From Actinomycetota bacterium (GTDB lineage: Bacteria > Actinomycetota > Actinomycetes > S36-B12 > CAIYMF01), in NCBI GenBank assembly GCA_947455705.1, contig CANGPO010000024.1, positions 1 through 34,574 on the forward strand: a stretch of 34,574 nucleotides of DNA, read 5' to 3'. The notes beneath the pieces were generated by a model. That model saw only the letters and a program-made list of their open reading frames with translations, did no database searches and was not told the origin of the DNA. Shown here in pieces: positions 8,467 through 16,937 of this stretch (position 1 is its first letter; each line of letters starts with the position of its first letter). Position numbers and translations under genes: made by a program.

Positions 8467-9315
8467 CTTGGCGACAAACTCGGCAAGCGGTATGCCCTTT
8501 TGCCTCTCGCTCATCGCCTGAATAGATAACGACGCATAGAGCACTGCAGCTTCAACCCGTCGCGAAAGCTCAAACCCTTGCAAGTCAGCCCAGATATACG
8601 CCGCTGTGAAGGCGTCACCGGCACCGGTCGGATCAGGTACCTCAATAGCAGGAGCCGCCACGTCGACGTGATGACCGTCAGCATCGAAAGCGATTGCACC
8701 CTTGTCACCACGTGTCATGACCACCGTCGTACCGAGCTCTGCCAAACGTCGTGTCGCGTCAACCGGATCGTCACTGCGCATCAGAGCACAGGCCTCACGT
8801 TCGTTGAGAAAGAACGCCGCGAGGTGCGTCAGCGGTTCACTCATTCTCCCAGCGAACTGGACCGCCTCAGGATCACCGACGATCGCGTACACCTTGGGGT
8901 GCGGGGCAAGTAGGGCGACGTTGGGCAGATTGGCAACTAGCGCCCGTGCTTCGATCGACGCCAGAGACTTCGTATCAGGGGCAGCATCTGGATTGATCGT
9001 GATGAAGCCGCGATCCCGTTGGGACGGTATAGCTACCGATATTGGCGTGGCATTGGTTTCCCGTCCGATCCACTGAACGCCGCTTTGTTCAACAAGCCTT
9101 TCAAGCACCTGACCAAGTTCATCAGTTCCGCGAGGCGCACTGATAGCTGAGCTGAGGCCGAGTTGATGACACGCGAAGGCAACGTTGGCTATTCCGCCCG
9201 GCGTCAGCGTGAGTCGTTTTGCTAAAACCTCTTCACCTGGTGCGGGTAGATGACTGAGCTCGTGGAAGATCAGATCGAGGAACGGCGACCCAACGCAGAC
9301 AACATCCACGTTCAC
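8455..9315 (-). CDS. PfkB-family carbohydrate kinase
   Basis: 286-residue sugar kinase of the ribokinase/PfkB family, cytoplasmic. The N-terminal signature region is GGIANVAFACHQLGL (about residues 40-54). The C-terminal signature is DPTGAGDAF (residues 228-236), with Asp234 as the expected catalytic base and the GAGD turn forming the anion hole. The start is GTG at 9313-9315, overlapping the stop of the GH4 gene by four bases (GTGA), so it is translated with that glycosidase. This suggests that it phosphorylates either the sugar released by the GH4 enzyme or a glycoside before cleavage. Exact specificity cannot be read from sequence. The last codons lie in the 14-bp tandem repeat. Confidence 0.92.
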   Translation of the reverse strand: MNVDVVCVGSPFLDLIFHELSHLPAPGEEVLAKRLTLTPGGIANVAFACHQLGLSSAISAPRGTDELGQVLERLVEQSGVQWIGRETNATPISVAIPSQRDRGFITINPDAAPDTKSLASIEARALVANLPNVALLAPHPKVYAIVGDPEAVQFAGRMSEPLTHLAAFFLNEREACALMRSDDPVDATRRLAELGTTVVMTRGDKGAIAFDADGHHVDVAAPAIEVPDPTGAGDAFTAAYIWADLQGFELSRRVEAAVLYASLSIQAMSERQKGIPLAEFVAKLRS

Positions 9316-10655
9316 GAGAAGATCTCCCGCAAATCGGGTTGGTCGTGCATATAGCCGTCAAAAATCTGTTGAGCTACCGACACCGACGGCACGAGCGGAT
9401 GTAGAGCAAGAGCCCGCACGGCCTGCGTCCGCGAGCCAGTGAGCGCCGCATCAATGGCGATCCGCTCTGCACCACGCACCTGCGCAATCAGCCCTTGCAT
9501 GTTGAGGGGTACGTCACCAATTGCTGTGGGTGTCACACCACCGCGGTTCACCACACACGGCACCTCTACGATCGCCTCCTCATCGAGGAACGGAAGAGCG
9601 GATCTATTAGGCACGTCGAGAATCATGACGCTGTGACCGTCGGAATACATGGCATCAACAACAGCCAACGCGAGCCCGCCGTAACCACCGGTATGACGCG
9701 CGGCGACCACCTCTTGTTGCTCGGTTTCGCGTCCGTCCCAAGCCTCGGCCATGTAGTTAGCCTCCCGTTGAGCCAAGGTGACTTCCCACTCGCTCAAAGC
9801 TGCCCCCGGCTCAACGTCCGAACCCTCATAAAAGTCACGCTGAGTCCGTTCGAGATATCGACTACGCGGCGTGCCAGCGCTCATCGCTTCGAACGCCTCG
9901 CGTTGGTTGTAGTAGTAGAACAGATACTCATTGGGGATCATGCCGGTGGCTTGAATCCATTCAGCCCCAAACAATCTGCCCTCTTCAAACGACGAAAGTC
10001 GGGGCGTATCGGCGATCAGCTCTGGCAAGACGTCGCGATTCCCAACCCGCATGCCCTTGAGCCAACCGAGGTGATTGATACCGAAGTAGTCGAACCAGAC
10101 GTGCTCTTGCTCATACCCTGCGGCTTGGGCGGATCGTCGACAAAGCTCAGACGGAGTGTCACAGATGCCGATGACGCGGTCGCCGAGAATGCGCCGCAAT
10201 GCCTCAGTTACCAACCCCACGGGGTTCGTGAAGTTAATGAACAGTGCGTTCGGAGCGTACCGCTGAACGTCTAAAGCGATCTTTGTCATCACCGGAACTG
10301 TCCGCAACGCGTAGCCGATCCCGCCTGCCCCGGCGGTCTCTTGGCCGATGACGCCACATGAAATGGCCACCGTCTCATCGATCACTCGACCCGGGATACC
10401 CCCAACGCGAATGGCACAGTAAATGACGTCTGCACCCTCCAACGCCTCGTCGAGTCGAGTCGTCGTGGTGACCTTCGTCGTCGTCCCCAAGACGCGCTTG
10501 ATGTCGGCGATGACCGCACCGATCCGCTCAAGCCTGGTTACGTCGACGTCGTACAGCACTACCTCGTCGTAGCTAACGGCCGTTCCACCCGAGGCAACTG
10601 CACGAAACATGGCAGGCGTGCGAAATCCGCCACCACCAAGCAAAACCAGCTTCAT
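9312..10655 (-). CDS. Glycoside hydrolase family 4 protein (6-phospho-beta-glucosidase type)
   Basis: 447-residue GH4 enzyme. This family cleaves glycosides by a redox/elimination mechanism needing NAD and a divalent metal. The N-terminus MKLVLLGGGGFRTP is the Rossmann NAD-binding loop. INFTNPVGLVTEAL (about 140-153) is a family motif. The metal ligands are visible as Cys165 in GICDTPSEL and His195 in GINHLGW. The gene is the first of a two-gene unit with the PfkB kinase. GH4 6-phospho-glucosidases usually act after PTS uptake, yet no PTS gene is in view, so the adjacent kinase may supply the phosphorylated substrate. Choice of glucosidase over alpha-glucosidase or galactosidase is tentative. 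The start ATG is at 10653-10655, with only a distant GAGTGAGG upstream. Confidence 0.88.
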   Translation of the reverse strand: MKLVLLGGGGFRTPAMFRAVASGGTAVSYDEVVLYDVDVTRLERIGAVIADIKRVLGTTTKVTTTTRLDEALEGADVIYCAIRVGGIPGRVIDETVAISCGVIGQETAGAGGIGYALRTVPVMTKIALDVQRYAPNALFINFTNPVGLVTEALRRILGDRVIGICDTPSELCRRSAQAAGYEQEHVWFDYFGINHLGWLKGMRVGNRDVLPELIADTPRLSSFEEGRLFGAEWIQATGMIPNEYLFYYYNQREAFEAMSAGTPRSRYLERTQRDFYEGSDVEPGAALSEWEVTLAQREANYMAEAWDGRETEQQEVVAARHTGGYGGLALAVVDAMYSDGHSVMILDVPNRSALPFLDEEAIVEVPCVVNRGGVTPTAIGDVPLNMQGLIAQVRGAERIAIDAALTGSRTQAVRALALHPLVPSVSVAQQIFDGYMHDQPDLREIFS

Positions 10656-10817
10656 AAAGTTCGAGCCTCACTCTTGACAGGGGCTACGTGCCCAATCCAA
10701 GAGTAGTGCCGCGCGGCTGACCGGAGCCTCGTTGCCCACCATGCTCATGTACATAAGCCGTGGTGGCCCGCAGTCGATGTGACCACGGACCACCACGAGG
10801 TGGATGTACACGACGAA

Positions 10818-11204
10818 CTAGGTGATGCACACCGCATATATGTCGGCAGTTTCGGTAGTCGTGGTGGTCTGCAGCGTGACGTCCCATAGCCGCGCATTGA
10901 CAGCATCAGGAGCCGACGTTGTGACGGCAACTGCGGACGAAACACTGAATCCGCCCCCAACAGCCACTTCACCAGTAGGACAGGTGACCGAAATTGCGTT
11001 AGTCCCACTGACTGGCAGGGCATTAGCTAGCGACGACACGATATGACGAGTCGAAGCAACTGTTGGCCCCGCAGCCCCCACCGCACCAGCCGCACCCGCA
11101 GGACCAGCAGGACCGGCTGGCCCCGCGCACTGACGCAGTGTCTTTGGCGGGTCAACTGGCCATCGCACGTGACGACACGCTGCCTCATATCCATCATCGA
11201 TCAA
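10818..11204 (-). pseudogene. Remnant of a collagen-like surface/secreted protein (5' end lost)
   Basis: The open frame encodes 128 residues. The part from about residue 26 (base 11129 downward) looks like the tail of an actinobacterial collagen-like protein. It has a short Gly-X-Y run (AGPAGPAGPAGAAGAVGAAG) and then a globular C-terminal domain with VTCPTGEVAVGGGFSVSS and a final IYAVCIT, whose two cysteines are typical of the family tail. The first 25 residues are unrelated to such proteins. The expected signal peptide, membrane segment and longer collagen region are missing, and no continuation was found in other frames up to 11470. It is best read as a 5'-truncated gene. A small intact protein cannot be excluded. 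The spacer to the left (10656-10817) holds only a possible hairpin, CGTGGTGG/CCACCACG (10759-10797). Confidence 0.55.
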
Positions 11205-11470
11205 GGAACCGTGGAAAAACGCCTAACCGCAGGCAGTTTGGCTATCCACCGCCAGAAGCAACCGAACGTTTATCTCGTCCGGCCATTCACCCACGATGAG
11301 CGGATCCGAATGGCTGAGGTGCATTCACGCAGAGATCATGCACGTCATCCTCGTGGTTACACCGTCGAGTTTCGAGAGGGCGCGGACTCAATCACGCTCA
11401 CCATCGATGCCGCTGGGCGACGCGACCGGCTACGCTCTTCTACGAACACCCCTGAACCTGAAGGATGCAC

Positions 11471-11863
11471 ATGTCGGTTTTCACTGACGTCGAAATTGCC
11501 TATCTGGGTACACAACGGCTCGCTCGGTTGGCGACCTCGTCTGCCAGTGCAACACCGGATGTATCCGCGGTCGTCTTCTCGGTTGACGGGGACACAATCA
11601 CTAGTGGCGGCTACGACATAACCAAGACCGTCCGATATCGCAATCTGCTTGCGAATCCACAAGCTGTGATCGTGATTGACGATCTACCCACCACAGATCC
11701 GTGGGCTCCCCGAGGAGTGAAGATTCGCGGCACCGCCATCGTTGAGCAAGGCATGCACGGCTTGTTCATTCGCATTACCCCGAAGACGATTTGGACATGG
11801 GGCCTGGACGAGTCAAAGGACGCCGAAGCGCGATTCGCTGGTGTTGCGCGTCGCGATGTTTAG
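11471..11863 (+). CDS. PPOX-class F420-dependent oxidoreductase family protein
   Basis: 130-residue split-barrel flavin/F420-binding protein, cytoplasmic. It begins MSVFTDVEIAYLGTQRLARL and contains ITSGGYDITKTVRYRNL and DPWAPRGVKIRGTA, which match the actinobacterial PPOX-class F420 family in layout and size. The C-terminal IRITPKTIWTWGLD is also typical. The ATG at 11471 is preferred because GAAGG lies six bases upstream; an in-frame ATG at 11465 is less well placed. Reaction and substrate are unknown; relatives reduce quinones, tetrapyrroles or xenobiotics. A LivH-like permease gene follows after 12 bases, so the two probably share a message. Confidence 0.85.
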   Translation: MSVFTDVEIAYLGTQRLARLATSSASATPDVSAVVFSVDGDTITSGGYDITKTVRYRNLLANPQAVIVIDDLPTTDPWAPRGVKIRGTAIVEQGMHGLFIRITPKTIWTWGLDESKDAEARFAGVARRDV

Positions 11864-11875
11864 CGATACACACGT

Positions 11876-12928
11876 GTGGTGACGTTCACTTCGGTCGAAG
11901 CAGCCGAAGCACGTCCATCCGTCTGGAGTCGTCAGCGCCTTGACACGACTCTCGGCATCATTGCCGGCTCGGGACTCCTGATCTGGATCCTAGTGAACCT
12001 GATCGCCACCCCCGGTCGCTTCGTAGATCTGGTATTGGCTGGCATGCGTGTCGGCTCTCTCTACGCGCTGATCGCACTCGGTTACACACTCATTTACGGC
12101 ATCATCGGGCTCATCAATTTCGCCCATGGCGACCTGTTCATGTTGGCATCGATATTCACCTCGATCCTGCTTGAGGTCCGCCTGGGTGTCGACGGATCGA
12201 GCCCTCGCGGATGGGCCCTTGCAGTCGTTGTGCTCGTGGTTGTCATGATTGTGTGCGCTGGGATGAATGTCGCCGCAGATCGCCTTGTCTTTCGACGCCT
12301 GCGCGGCGGCCCGCGCCTCACATCGTTGATTGCAGCCGTCGGCCTAAGTTTCATGTTCCAGTGGTTGGGCTTGCAGTTAAACGGATCGGGTCAACGCATT
12401 TGGCCCACCGTCATCCCCAACGGTGGTATCACCATCGGTTCGATCACTGTCGACTACTCCACGATCGTCGTCACCGCAATAACCATCCCCATCCTGATCG
12501 CGTTGACTGCATTCGTAACCCGCACTCGCCACGGGCAGGCGATGCGCGCCACCTCACAGGATGCCGACACCGCTCTTCTGATGGGCATCAACGTGAAGCG
12601 CACCATCGGGGTCACGTTCGCGATCGGTGGCGCCTTGGCCGGCGCCGCAGGCTTGCTGTACTTCGCCACCTTTGGAAATACCAACTACCTGGATGGTTAT
12701 CAGTTTGGGCTGATCGCCTTCACCGCCGCTGTTCTCGGCGGCGTTGGAAATTTGCCCGGAGCCGTACTCGGCGGATTCATCATTGGAATTCTGCAGGCAT
12801 TCAACGACGGCTTCACGTACGCCATCGGTCAACAATGGTCGCAGTCTGTGGTCTTCTCCATTCTCATTCTAGTGCTGGTGTTTCGTCCGCAGGGACTCCT
12901 AGGCGAGCGGCCTACCGAACGCGTCTAG
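11876..12928 (+). CDS. Branched-chain amino-acid-type ABC transporter permease (LivH-like), orphan
   Basis: 350-residue inner-membrane permease. The LivH hallmark GSLYALIALGYTLIYGIIGL followed by INFAHGDLFML lies at about residues 60-90, and a C-terminal GGVGNLPGAVLGGFIIGILQ near residue 290. Eight or so hydrophobic segments are visible. The length is somewhat above the usual 290-310 because of an N-terminal extension of about 50 residues, which includes an additional hydrophobic segment. The start is GTG at 11876 or the next codon. It is odd that none of the normal partners (LivM, LivG, LivF, binding protein) is encoded nearby; upstream is a PPOX protein and downstream a convergent hydrolase. 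It may use partners encoded elsewhere or be a leftover of a disrupted operon. Confidence 0.9.
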   Translation: MVTFTSVEAAEARPSVWSRQRLDTTLGIIAGSGLLIWILVNLIATPGRFVDLVLAGMRVGSLYALIALGYTLIYGIIGLINFAHGDLFMLASIFTSILLEVRLGVDGSSPRGWALAVVVLVVVMIVCAGMNVAADRLVFRRLRGGPRLTSLIAAVGLSFMFQWLGLQLNGSGQRIWPTVIPNGGITIGSITVDYSTIVVTAITIPILIALTAFVTRTRHGQAMRATSQDADTALLMGINVKRTIGVTFAIGGALAGAAGLLYFATFGNTNYLDGYQFGLIAFTAAVLGGVGNLPGAVLGGFIIGILQAFNDGFTYAIGQQWSQSVVFSILILVLVFRPQGLLGERPTERV

Positions 12929-13036
12929 GCACCTTGGCGCCACATCCCACGAACGAGTCGCTGTGAAGATTGAGCTATTGATGACACGAACCACGTCATG
13001 GGTGACAGGCAGCGGCGTCCATGAGTGCCAGCCGGA

Positions 13037-13834
13037 TTACGGCGTGAGGAAGTCCGTGATGCGGCCCGCAACCTGAGCACGATCTCCGCTGACGGTCAGG
13101 AAGTGACCCCCTGCGAGGACTTCAACCTCGACGGCCCCTGGCGCCATGCTTTGCTGGGTTGGGGTTACGTAGTTCACTGCGGCGAACGGATCCGACTCGC
13201 CAATCAGGAACAGTGAGCGAGTGTCGAGCCCAACCACGTCTTCTACGAAGGAGGCACCGGTCCACACCAAGAAGTATTGCTTGTATGCCTCTTCGTTCAT
13301 CGCAGCGAACGTGGCGTCGACAAGTGCGCGATAGGCCACCGGATCGGCCCCGAGAACTGGGTCAAGCCCGGCAATGATCATTCCCGGACCATCAGCAGCA
13401 TCGGGTCCCTTGGAGTAAGCGGCCATGTAGAGCGGGCCGGTCTCAGCTGTCGCACCACAATTCTCGACCGCGGTCGCGTCAAATCCCGACGGCATAACCG
13501 GGCAAATACCTACGAGTGAACCAACGCGATGGGGTGCCAGCGACGCAATCCGCAGACCGGCGGCACCACCGTAGCTGTGGCCAATGATGTCGAAGGCTTC
13601 CCAGCCCAACTCGTCCGCGACGGCCATCTGCTGCCGAGCGAGGTCGGTGATGTCCATGGCTGGCTCCTGGCCGCGGGCATCGCCATATCCGGAGTTATGG
13701 ACGATCGCGATATCGAACTGCTCAGGGTCGAAGGAATCAAAGAAGCCGTCAAAGACAGACGGTCCAAACCAGCCGTGCAGAACGAGCACTCGCTGTGGAC
13801 CGTGACCGATACGTTGCGCAACAACTGCAGCCAT
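13037..13834 (-). CDS. Alpha/beta hydrolase
   Basis: 265-residue single-domain alpha/beta hydrolase, with no signal peptide and so probably cytoplasmic. The oxyanion region is VLVLHGWFG (about residues 16-24). The nucleophile elbow is GHSYGG with Ser87. Asp215 in IGESDPF and His244 in AGGHF complete a plausible catalytic triad. The ATG at 13832-13834 has a good Shine-Dalgarno sequence (AGGGAG, plus-strand 13841-13846). It lies downstream of the glutamine-synthetase-like gene in the same direction, about 104 bases apart, so co-transcription is possible. The substrate (ester, lactone, amide or haloalkane) cannot be deduced. Confidence 0.88.
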   Translation of the reverse strand: MAAVVAQRIGHGPQRVLVLHGWFGPSVFDGFFDSFDPEQFDIAIVHNSGYGDARGQEPAMDITDLARQQMAVADELGWEAFDIIGHSYGGAAGLRIASLAPHRVGSLVGICPVMPSGFDATAVENCGATAETGPLYMAAYSKGPDAADGPGMIIAGLDPVLGADPVAYRALVDATFAAMNEEAYKQYFLVWTGASFVEDVVGLDTRSLFLIGESDPFAAVNYVTPTQQSMAPGAVEVEVLAGGHFLTVSGDRAQVAGRITDFLTP

Positions 13835-13938
13835 GACGTGCTCCCTATTCGACGATGTCCTGTGGCCGCAGCGTAACGCTCAGGGTGCAGGTGCGAAAGG
13901 GGAAACGCAAACCCAGAAGTTCTCCGTAACGAGGTGAA

Positions 13939-15321
13939 CTAGGCTCGCTCAAATCCTCGCTCAAGATCCCAACTCGTGACGGCTCGCCGAGAGGCGTCAA
14001 GTTCCGCATGAGCCAACGTCACGAGATGCTTATGGACCTGTGAGGTGAGTTCACGTGCGGCAAGTTCGCTACCTTCAAATGCGCGTACGGCATCACCGAG
14101 ATCCGCAGGAACAGCAGGGGCGTCGTGGGTGAGGTACGCATTTCCGTGAGTTGCCGGCGGCGCAGTGAGCCCCAATCGCATTCCTTCTAAACCAGCAATG
14201 AGCAACGCCGAGAAGGAGAAATAGGGATTCATGTCAGCACCGGGGAGCTTGAATTCGAAGTGAATCCCGTCACCCCTGTCTAGGGCGCGCACGGCACACC
14301 CGCGATTATCCCAACCCCAGGACATGTGAGTCGGGGCCATGCTGCCTGGCTGGAATCGACGATATGAATTAGCGAACGGAGCATGCATCCATGCAAGTTC
14401 CGGTGAGAATTGCAAAACACCGGCCAGGAACGCGGCACCGGCTTCACTCAGCTCGTCAATCCCGAAAAGCGAGTCACCCTGGTCGTCATATAGTGAAATA
14501 TGCGTGTGCGCACCCGACCCCGGATGATCCACATTCGGCTTAGCCATGAAGGTAACTGACTTACCTTCCAGACGGGCGATCGACTTCACACCATGCTTGT
14601 AGATCACATGACGATCAGCCATTTCCACAAGAGACGTCGGGTGGAAGTTCAGTTCCTGTTGACCCGGACCGTTCTCCCCCTGCGTGATCGCAACAGTTAG
14701 CCCCATCCCGCGCATTGACTGGCGAATCCGTCGCAGGAACGGCTCCTCCGCCGTCGTGACGAACACATCGCAGTCGCCGTGGAAATGCCACGCAGGGGTC
14801 AAGTCACGGTAACCGCCGGCAAAACCATCCCGATACGAGTCGGTGTACAGATAGAACTCAAGCTCGGACGCAATCAGGGTCGTAAGACCCAACTCAGTGA
14901 GCCGTTGCTCTTGACGACGCAAGATGGTGCGCGGAGCCATGCCCACGAGGTCACCGTCGGACGTGTACGTGTCAGCAATTACGTAGGCGGTTGCAGATTC
15001 CCAATCGGGACGACGGAGAGTGGCAGCGTCCGGTATCAGGTTGCCATTTGGATAGCCAGTGTGAGCACCCGTGACATCAAGTCCGCGTACCGGACTGTTC
15101 TCAATATTGGTGCCGAGATGAAAATTCGGGATAGGCAACCCGGTTTGGGCCACCCGCGGCCATTCAGCGATGTCTACACGCTTACCAATCAGGCGCCCGA
15201 TGTTGTCCGGAACGCAAACGACGACGGTCTCAACCCCGGCAAGCATTGCCTGCGACACAACTTCACCCGCAGGCAGAACCGATGTACCTGCCAGTGCGCC
15301 GTGCTGATGCAACGCCTTCAT
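13939..15321 (-). CDS. Glutamine synthetase family ligase (gamma-glutamylpolyamine synthetase-like)
   Basis: 460-residue ATP-dependent ligase of the glutamine synthetase fold. Motifs include the N-terminal beta-grasp VCVPDNIGRLIGKRVD, the metal-binding IASELEFYLY (catalytic Glu residues), ENGPGQQELNFH, FMAKPNVDHPGSGAHTHISL (the GAHTH nucleotide loop) and NRGCAVRALD. These features resemble PuuA/GlnA3-type proteins that glutamylate polyamines or other amines more than housekeeping GlnA. The start is placed at ATG 15319-15321 because ACGGAG lies five bases upstream. A longer frame from GTG 15376-15378 would begin at the foot of a terminator-like hairpin and lacks a good binding site. The neighbouring hydrolase may be in the same pathway. 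Amine specificity is inferred only. Confidence 0.85.
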   Translation of the reverse strand: MKALHQHGALAGTSVLPAGEVVSQAMLAGVETVVVCVPDNIGRLIGKRVDIAEWPRVAQTGLPIPNFHLGTNIENSPVRGLDVTGAHTGYPNGNLIPDAATLRRPDWESATAYVIADTYTSDGDLVGMAPRTILRRQEQRLTELGLTTLIASELEFYLYTDSYRDGFAGGYRDLTPAWHFHGDCDVFVTTAEEPFLRRIRQSMRGMGLTVAITQGENGPGQQELNFHPTSLVEMADRHVIYKHGVKSIARLEGKSVTFMAKPNVDHPGSGAHTHISLYDDQGDSLFGIDELSEAGAAFLAGVLQFSPELAWMHAPFANSYRRFQPGSMAPTHMSWGWDNRGCAVRALDRGDGIHFEFKLPGADMNPYFSFSALLIAGLEGMRLGLTAPPATHGNAYLTHDAPAVPADLGDAVRAFEGSELAARELTSQVHKHLVTLAHAELDASRRAVTSWDLERGFERA

Positions 15322-15326
15322 CTGAG

Positions 15327-15331
15327 CTCCG
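15327..15331 (-). promoter_or_regulatory. Ribosome binding site deciding the GS-like ligase start
   Basis: Minus-strand CGGAG sits five bases before the ATG at 15319-15321, whereas the upstream GTG at 15376-15378 has no such element. This favours the 460-residue protein. Confidence 0.6.
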
Positions 15332-15385
15332 TCCCATTCCACGCCGTGACGTGTCCCCGTCAACGCAACGATCGGCACAACAACA

Positions 15386-15428
15386 TTCCCACTGTCACCG
15401 CCCTACATTCTGACGGTAACAGTGGGAA
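15386..15428 (-). terminator. Probable intrinsic terminator after the beta-helix protein gene
   Basis: The 15-base arms TTCCCACTGTCACCG (15386-15400) and CGGTAACAGTGGGAA (15414-15428) pair with a single mismatch around a 13-base loop. Read leftward the stem is followed by TGTTGTTGT, a moderately T-rich tail. It lies about 70 bases beyond the stop of the secreted protein gene and just before the ligase gene, so it probably ends the former transcript. A role in the leader of the ligase gene is possible. Confidence 0.6.
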
Positions 15429-15500
15429 AGGTCCACTTCACTTTTATTGGGCCAAACGGGCCAAAGGGCCCAGCGAGTGTGACCGTATTACGTTGAATTC

Positions 15501-16937
15501 CTACGGTTGGACGGGTTGACCGTTGCCGTTGGTGTTGTTAGCCCATGTATTACTAGCAACATCAGACCACGATGCCACGGGCCCGTACTGACCACACTCT
15601 GGGAACAACGCCGAACCAAACACATTGTTCGTCACCGTCAGATGCGTATTCGGTAGCTCACCAGCAGACGGCGTGTAACCCGCGTACATGCAATACGCAC
15701 CACCATTGAGCAGGTTGTGATCGATCACCCAATTGTCATTCGGGCCAACCTCCGGATACATGCTGATCGCAGACGAACACAGATTCGTGTCACATGACAA
15801 CGAGTTATTCGAGATCGTCACATTCGAGATAGCACCCGACGAACCAATCGCCGACGCATGATTACCCGACTGATTATCAAACTGACCCACGAACGAGTTC
15901 GTGACCCGCATCCCATTCGTCGCCGAGATACCCCGCTGCGTACCGTGAATGTACGACGCGTTCACAACCAGATTCGAACCCGCATACACCGCACGATCCG
16001 CAGCAGCCCCAGGCTGACCCGTGATCTCCACATGATCCAGCGTCAAATTCGAAAACTCCGGATACTGACGAACCGCGTAATACGTCGTCGGCGCACTAAT
16101 CCGAGAATTCCGGATCGTCACATTACTCGCCGCAACCACAACATCAGACGCAATATCCGCACCATCAATCACAGTCCCATCCACCGTGATGTACGTCGGG
16201 CCCGTATACGGCCGCAGAGTTGTTCCAGTCAGACGCCATCCCGTCGTGGACGCGGATGGGAAACCAACCACAGACGAAGAAGGTGAAGGCGTCACAACCG
16301 GCGTAGGCGTCGGCGTCACAACCGGCGTAGGCGTAGGCGTCACGATGGGAGCCGCTGGCACTCCGATGACGACCGGAGCCGTGGCTACGAGCAGGTCAAC
16401 CACGTACAGGTAACCAGACTTGGCTGTCGTGGGAGTAGCTCCAGTGCCCGAAGCGTAAAGGCCATTAACACCTCGTACATACACGCTTGTCGGGAACACC
16501 GACGTACGCACCACAAGTCGATTCGGTGCGGACACCGATGCAACCACGCTCTGCCCGGATATGAGATTCACTGACGTCGCAAACGTTGCGTTAACCCATC
16601 CGCTGGAGGCCACCGCCGACATCGGCATCGACACACGAGCCAGCACACGCCCGGTCGATGTTGAAAGCTGCGCAGTTCGATTCGAGCCATCGGAGGTTGA
16701 TGCACGCCATACGCGAATACCTGTAACGGTAACCGCCTTCTTCGTCACCAAGAGGTTGCCAACGCTCAGCGGACTCGCCATCTGTGCTACGACTCGACCG
16801 GAGGGTTGAGAGGGAAATAGGGCACCGACGCTGATCGTCGACGCTGGTTGCACAGGGGTAGTAGCCGATACCGCTTGGGCTGGCCCTGCAACCAGCCAAC
16901 TGAGGATCATGACGAGGAACGTGCTCAACAGCTTCAT
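15501..16937 (-). CDS. Secreted DUF4082 and right-handed beta-helix protein
   Basis: 478-residue exported protein. A Sec signal peptide covers about residues 1-22 (MKLLSTFLVMILSWLVAGPA, then QA). Residues about 35-184 fit a DUF4082 domain (VTGIRVWRASTSDGSNRTAQL, SGWVNATFATSVNL, NGLYASG). A Pro/Thr linker (about 196-222, VVTPTPTP repeats) leads to a C-terminal right-handed parallel beta-helix (about 250-465) with repeated strands such as VTIRNSRI, LTLDHVEI, VTISNNSL and LTVTNNVF. Beta-helices of this sort are found in polysaccharide lyases, hydrolases and surface adhesins; catalytic residues are not recognised here. The frame stays open to 17129, but the ATG at 16935-16937 is chosen because it directly precedes the signal peptide. 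No good ribosome binding site is seen. Confidence 0.85.
   Translation of the reverse strand: MKLLSTFLVMILSWLVAGPAQAVSATTPVQPASTISVGALFPSQPSGRVVAQMASPLSVGNLLVTKKAVTVTGIRVWRASTSDGSNRTAQLSTSTGRVLARVSMPMSAVASSGWVNATFATSVNLISGQSVVASVSAPNRLVVRTSVFPTSVYVRGVNGLYASGTGATPTTAKSGYLYVVDLLVATAPVVIGVPAAPIVTPTPTPVVTPTPTPVVTPSPSSSVVGFPSASTTGWRLTGTTLRPYTGPTYITVDGTVIDGADIASDVVVAASNVTIRNSRISAPTTYYAVRQYPEFSNLTLDHVEITGQPGAAADRAVYAGSNLVVNASYIHGTQRGISATNGMRVTNSFVGQFDNQSGNHASAIGSSGAISNVTISNNSLSCDTNLCSSAISMYPEVGPNDNWVIDHNLLNGGAYCMYAGYTPSAGELPNTHLTVTNNVFGSALFPECGQYGPVASWSDVASNTWANNTNGNGQPVQP
16291..16343. repeat. 24-bp tandem repeat encoding the Pro/Thr linker
   Basis: Two 24-base units (16291-16314 and 16315-16338) differ at one base and are followed by a partial third (GTCAC). 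On the minus strand each unit encodes VVTPTPTP of the interdomain linker. Its length being a multiple of three allows linker length to vary without a frameshift. Confidence 0.85.

Noticed and set aside
11208-11470. Open rightward frame reading VEKRLTAGSLAIHRQ and later GYTVEFREGADSITLTIDAAG
   Set aside because: It looks locally protein-like but has no ribosome binding site or recognisable family and runs on through the PPOX gene in another frame.
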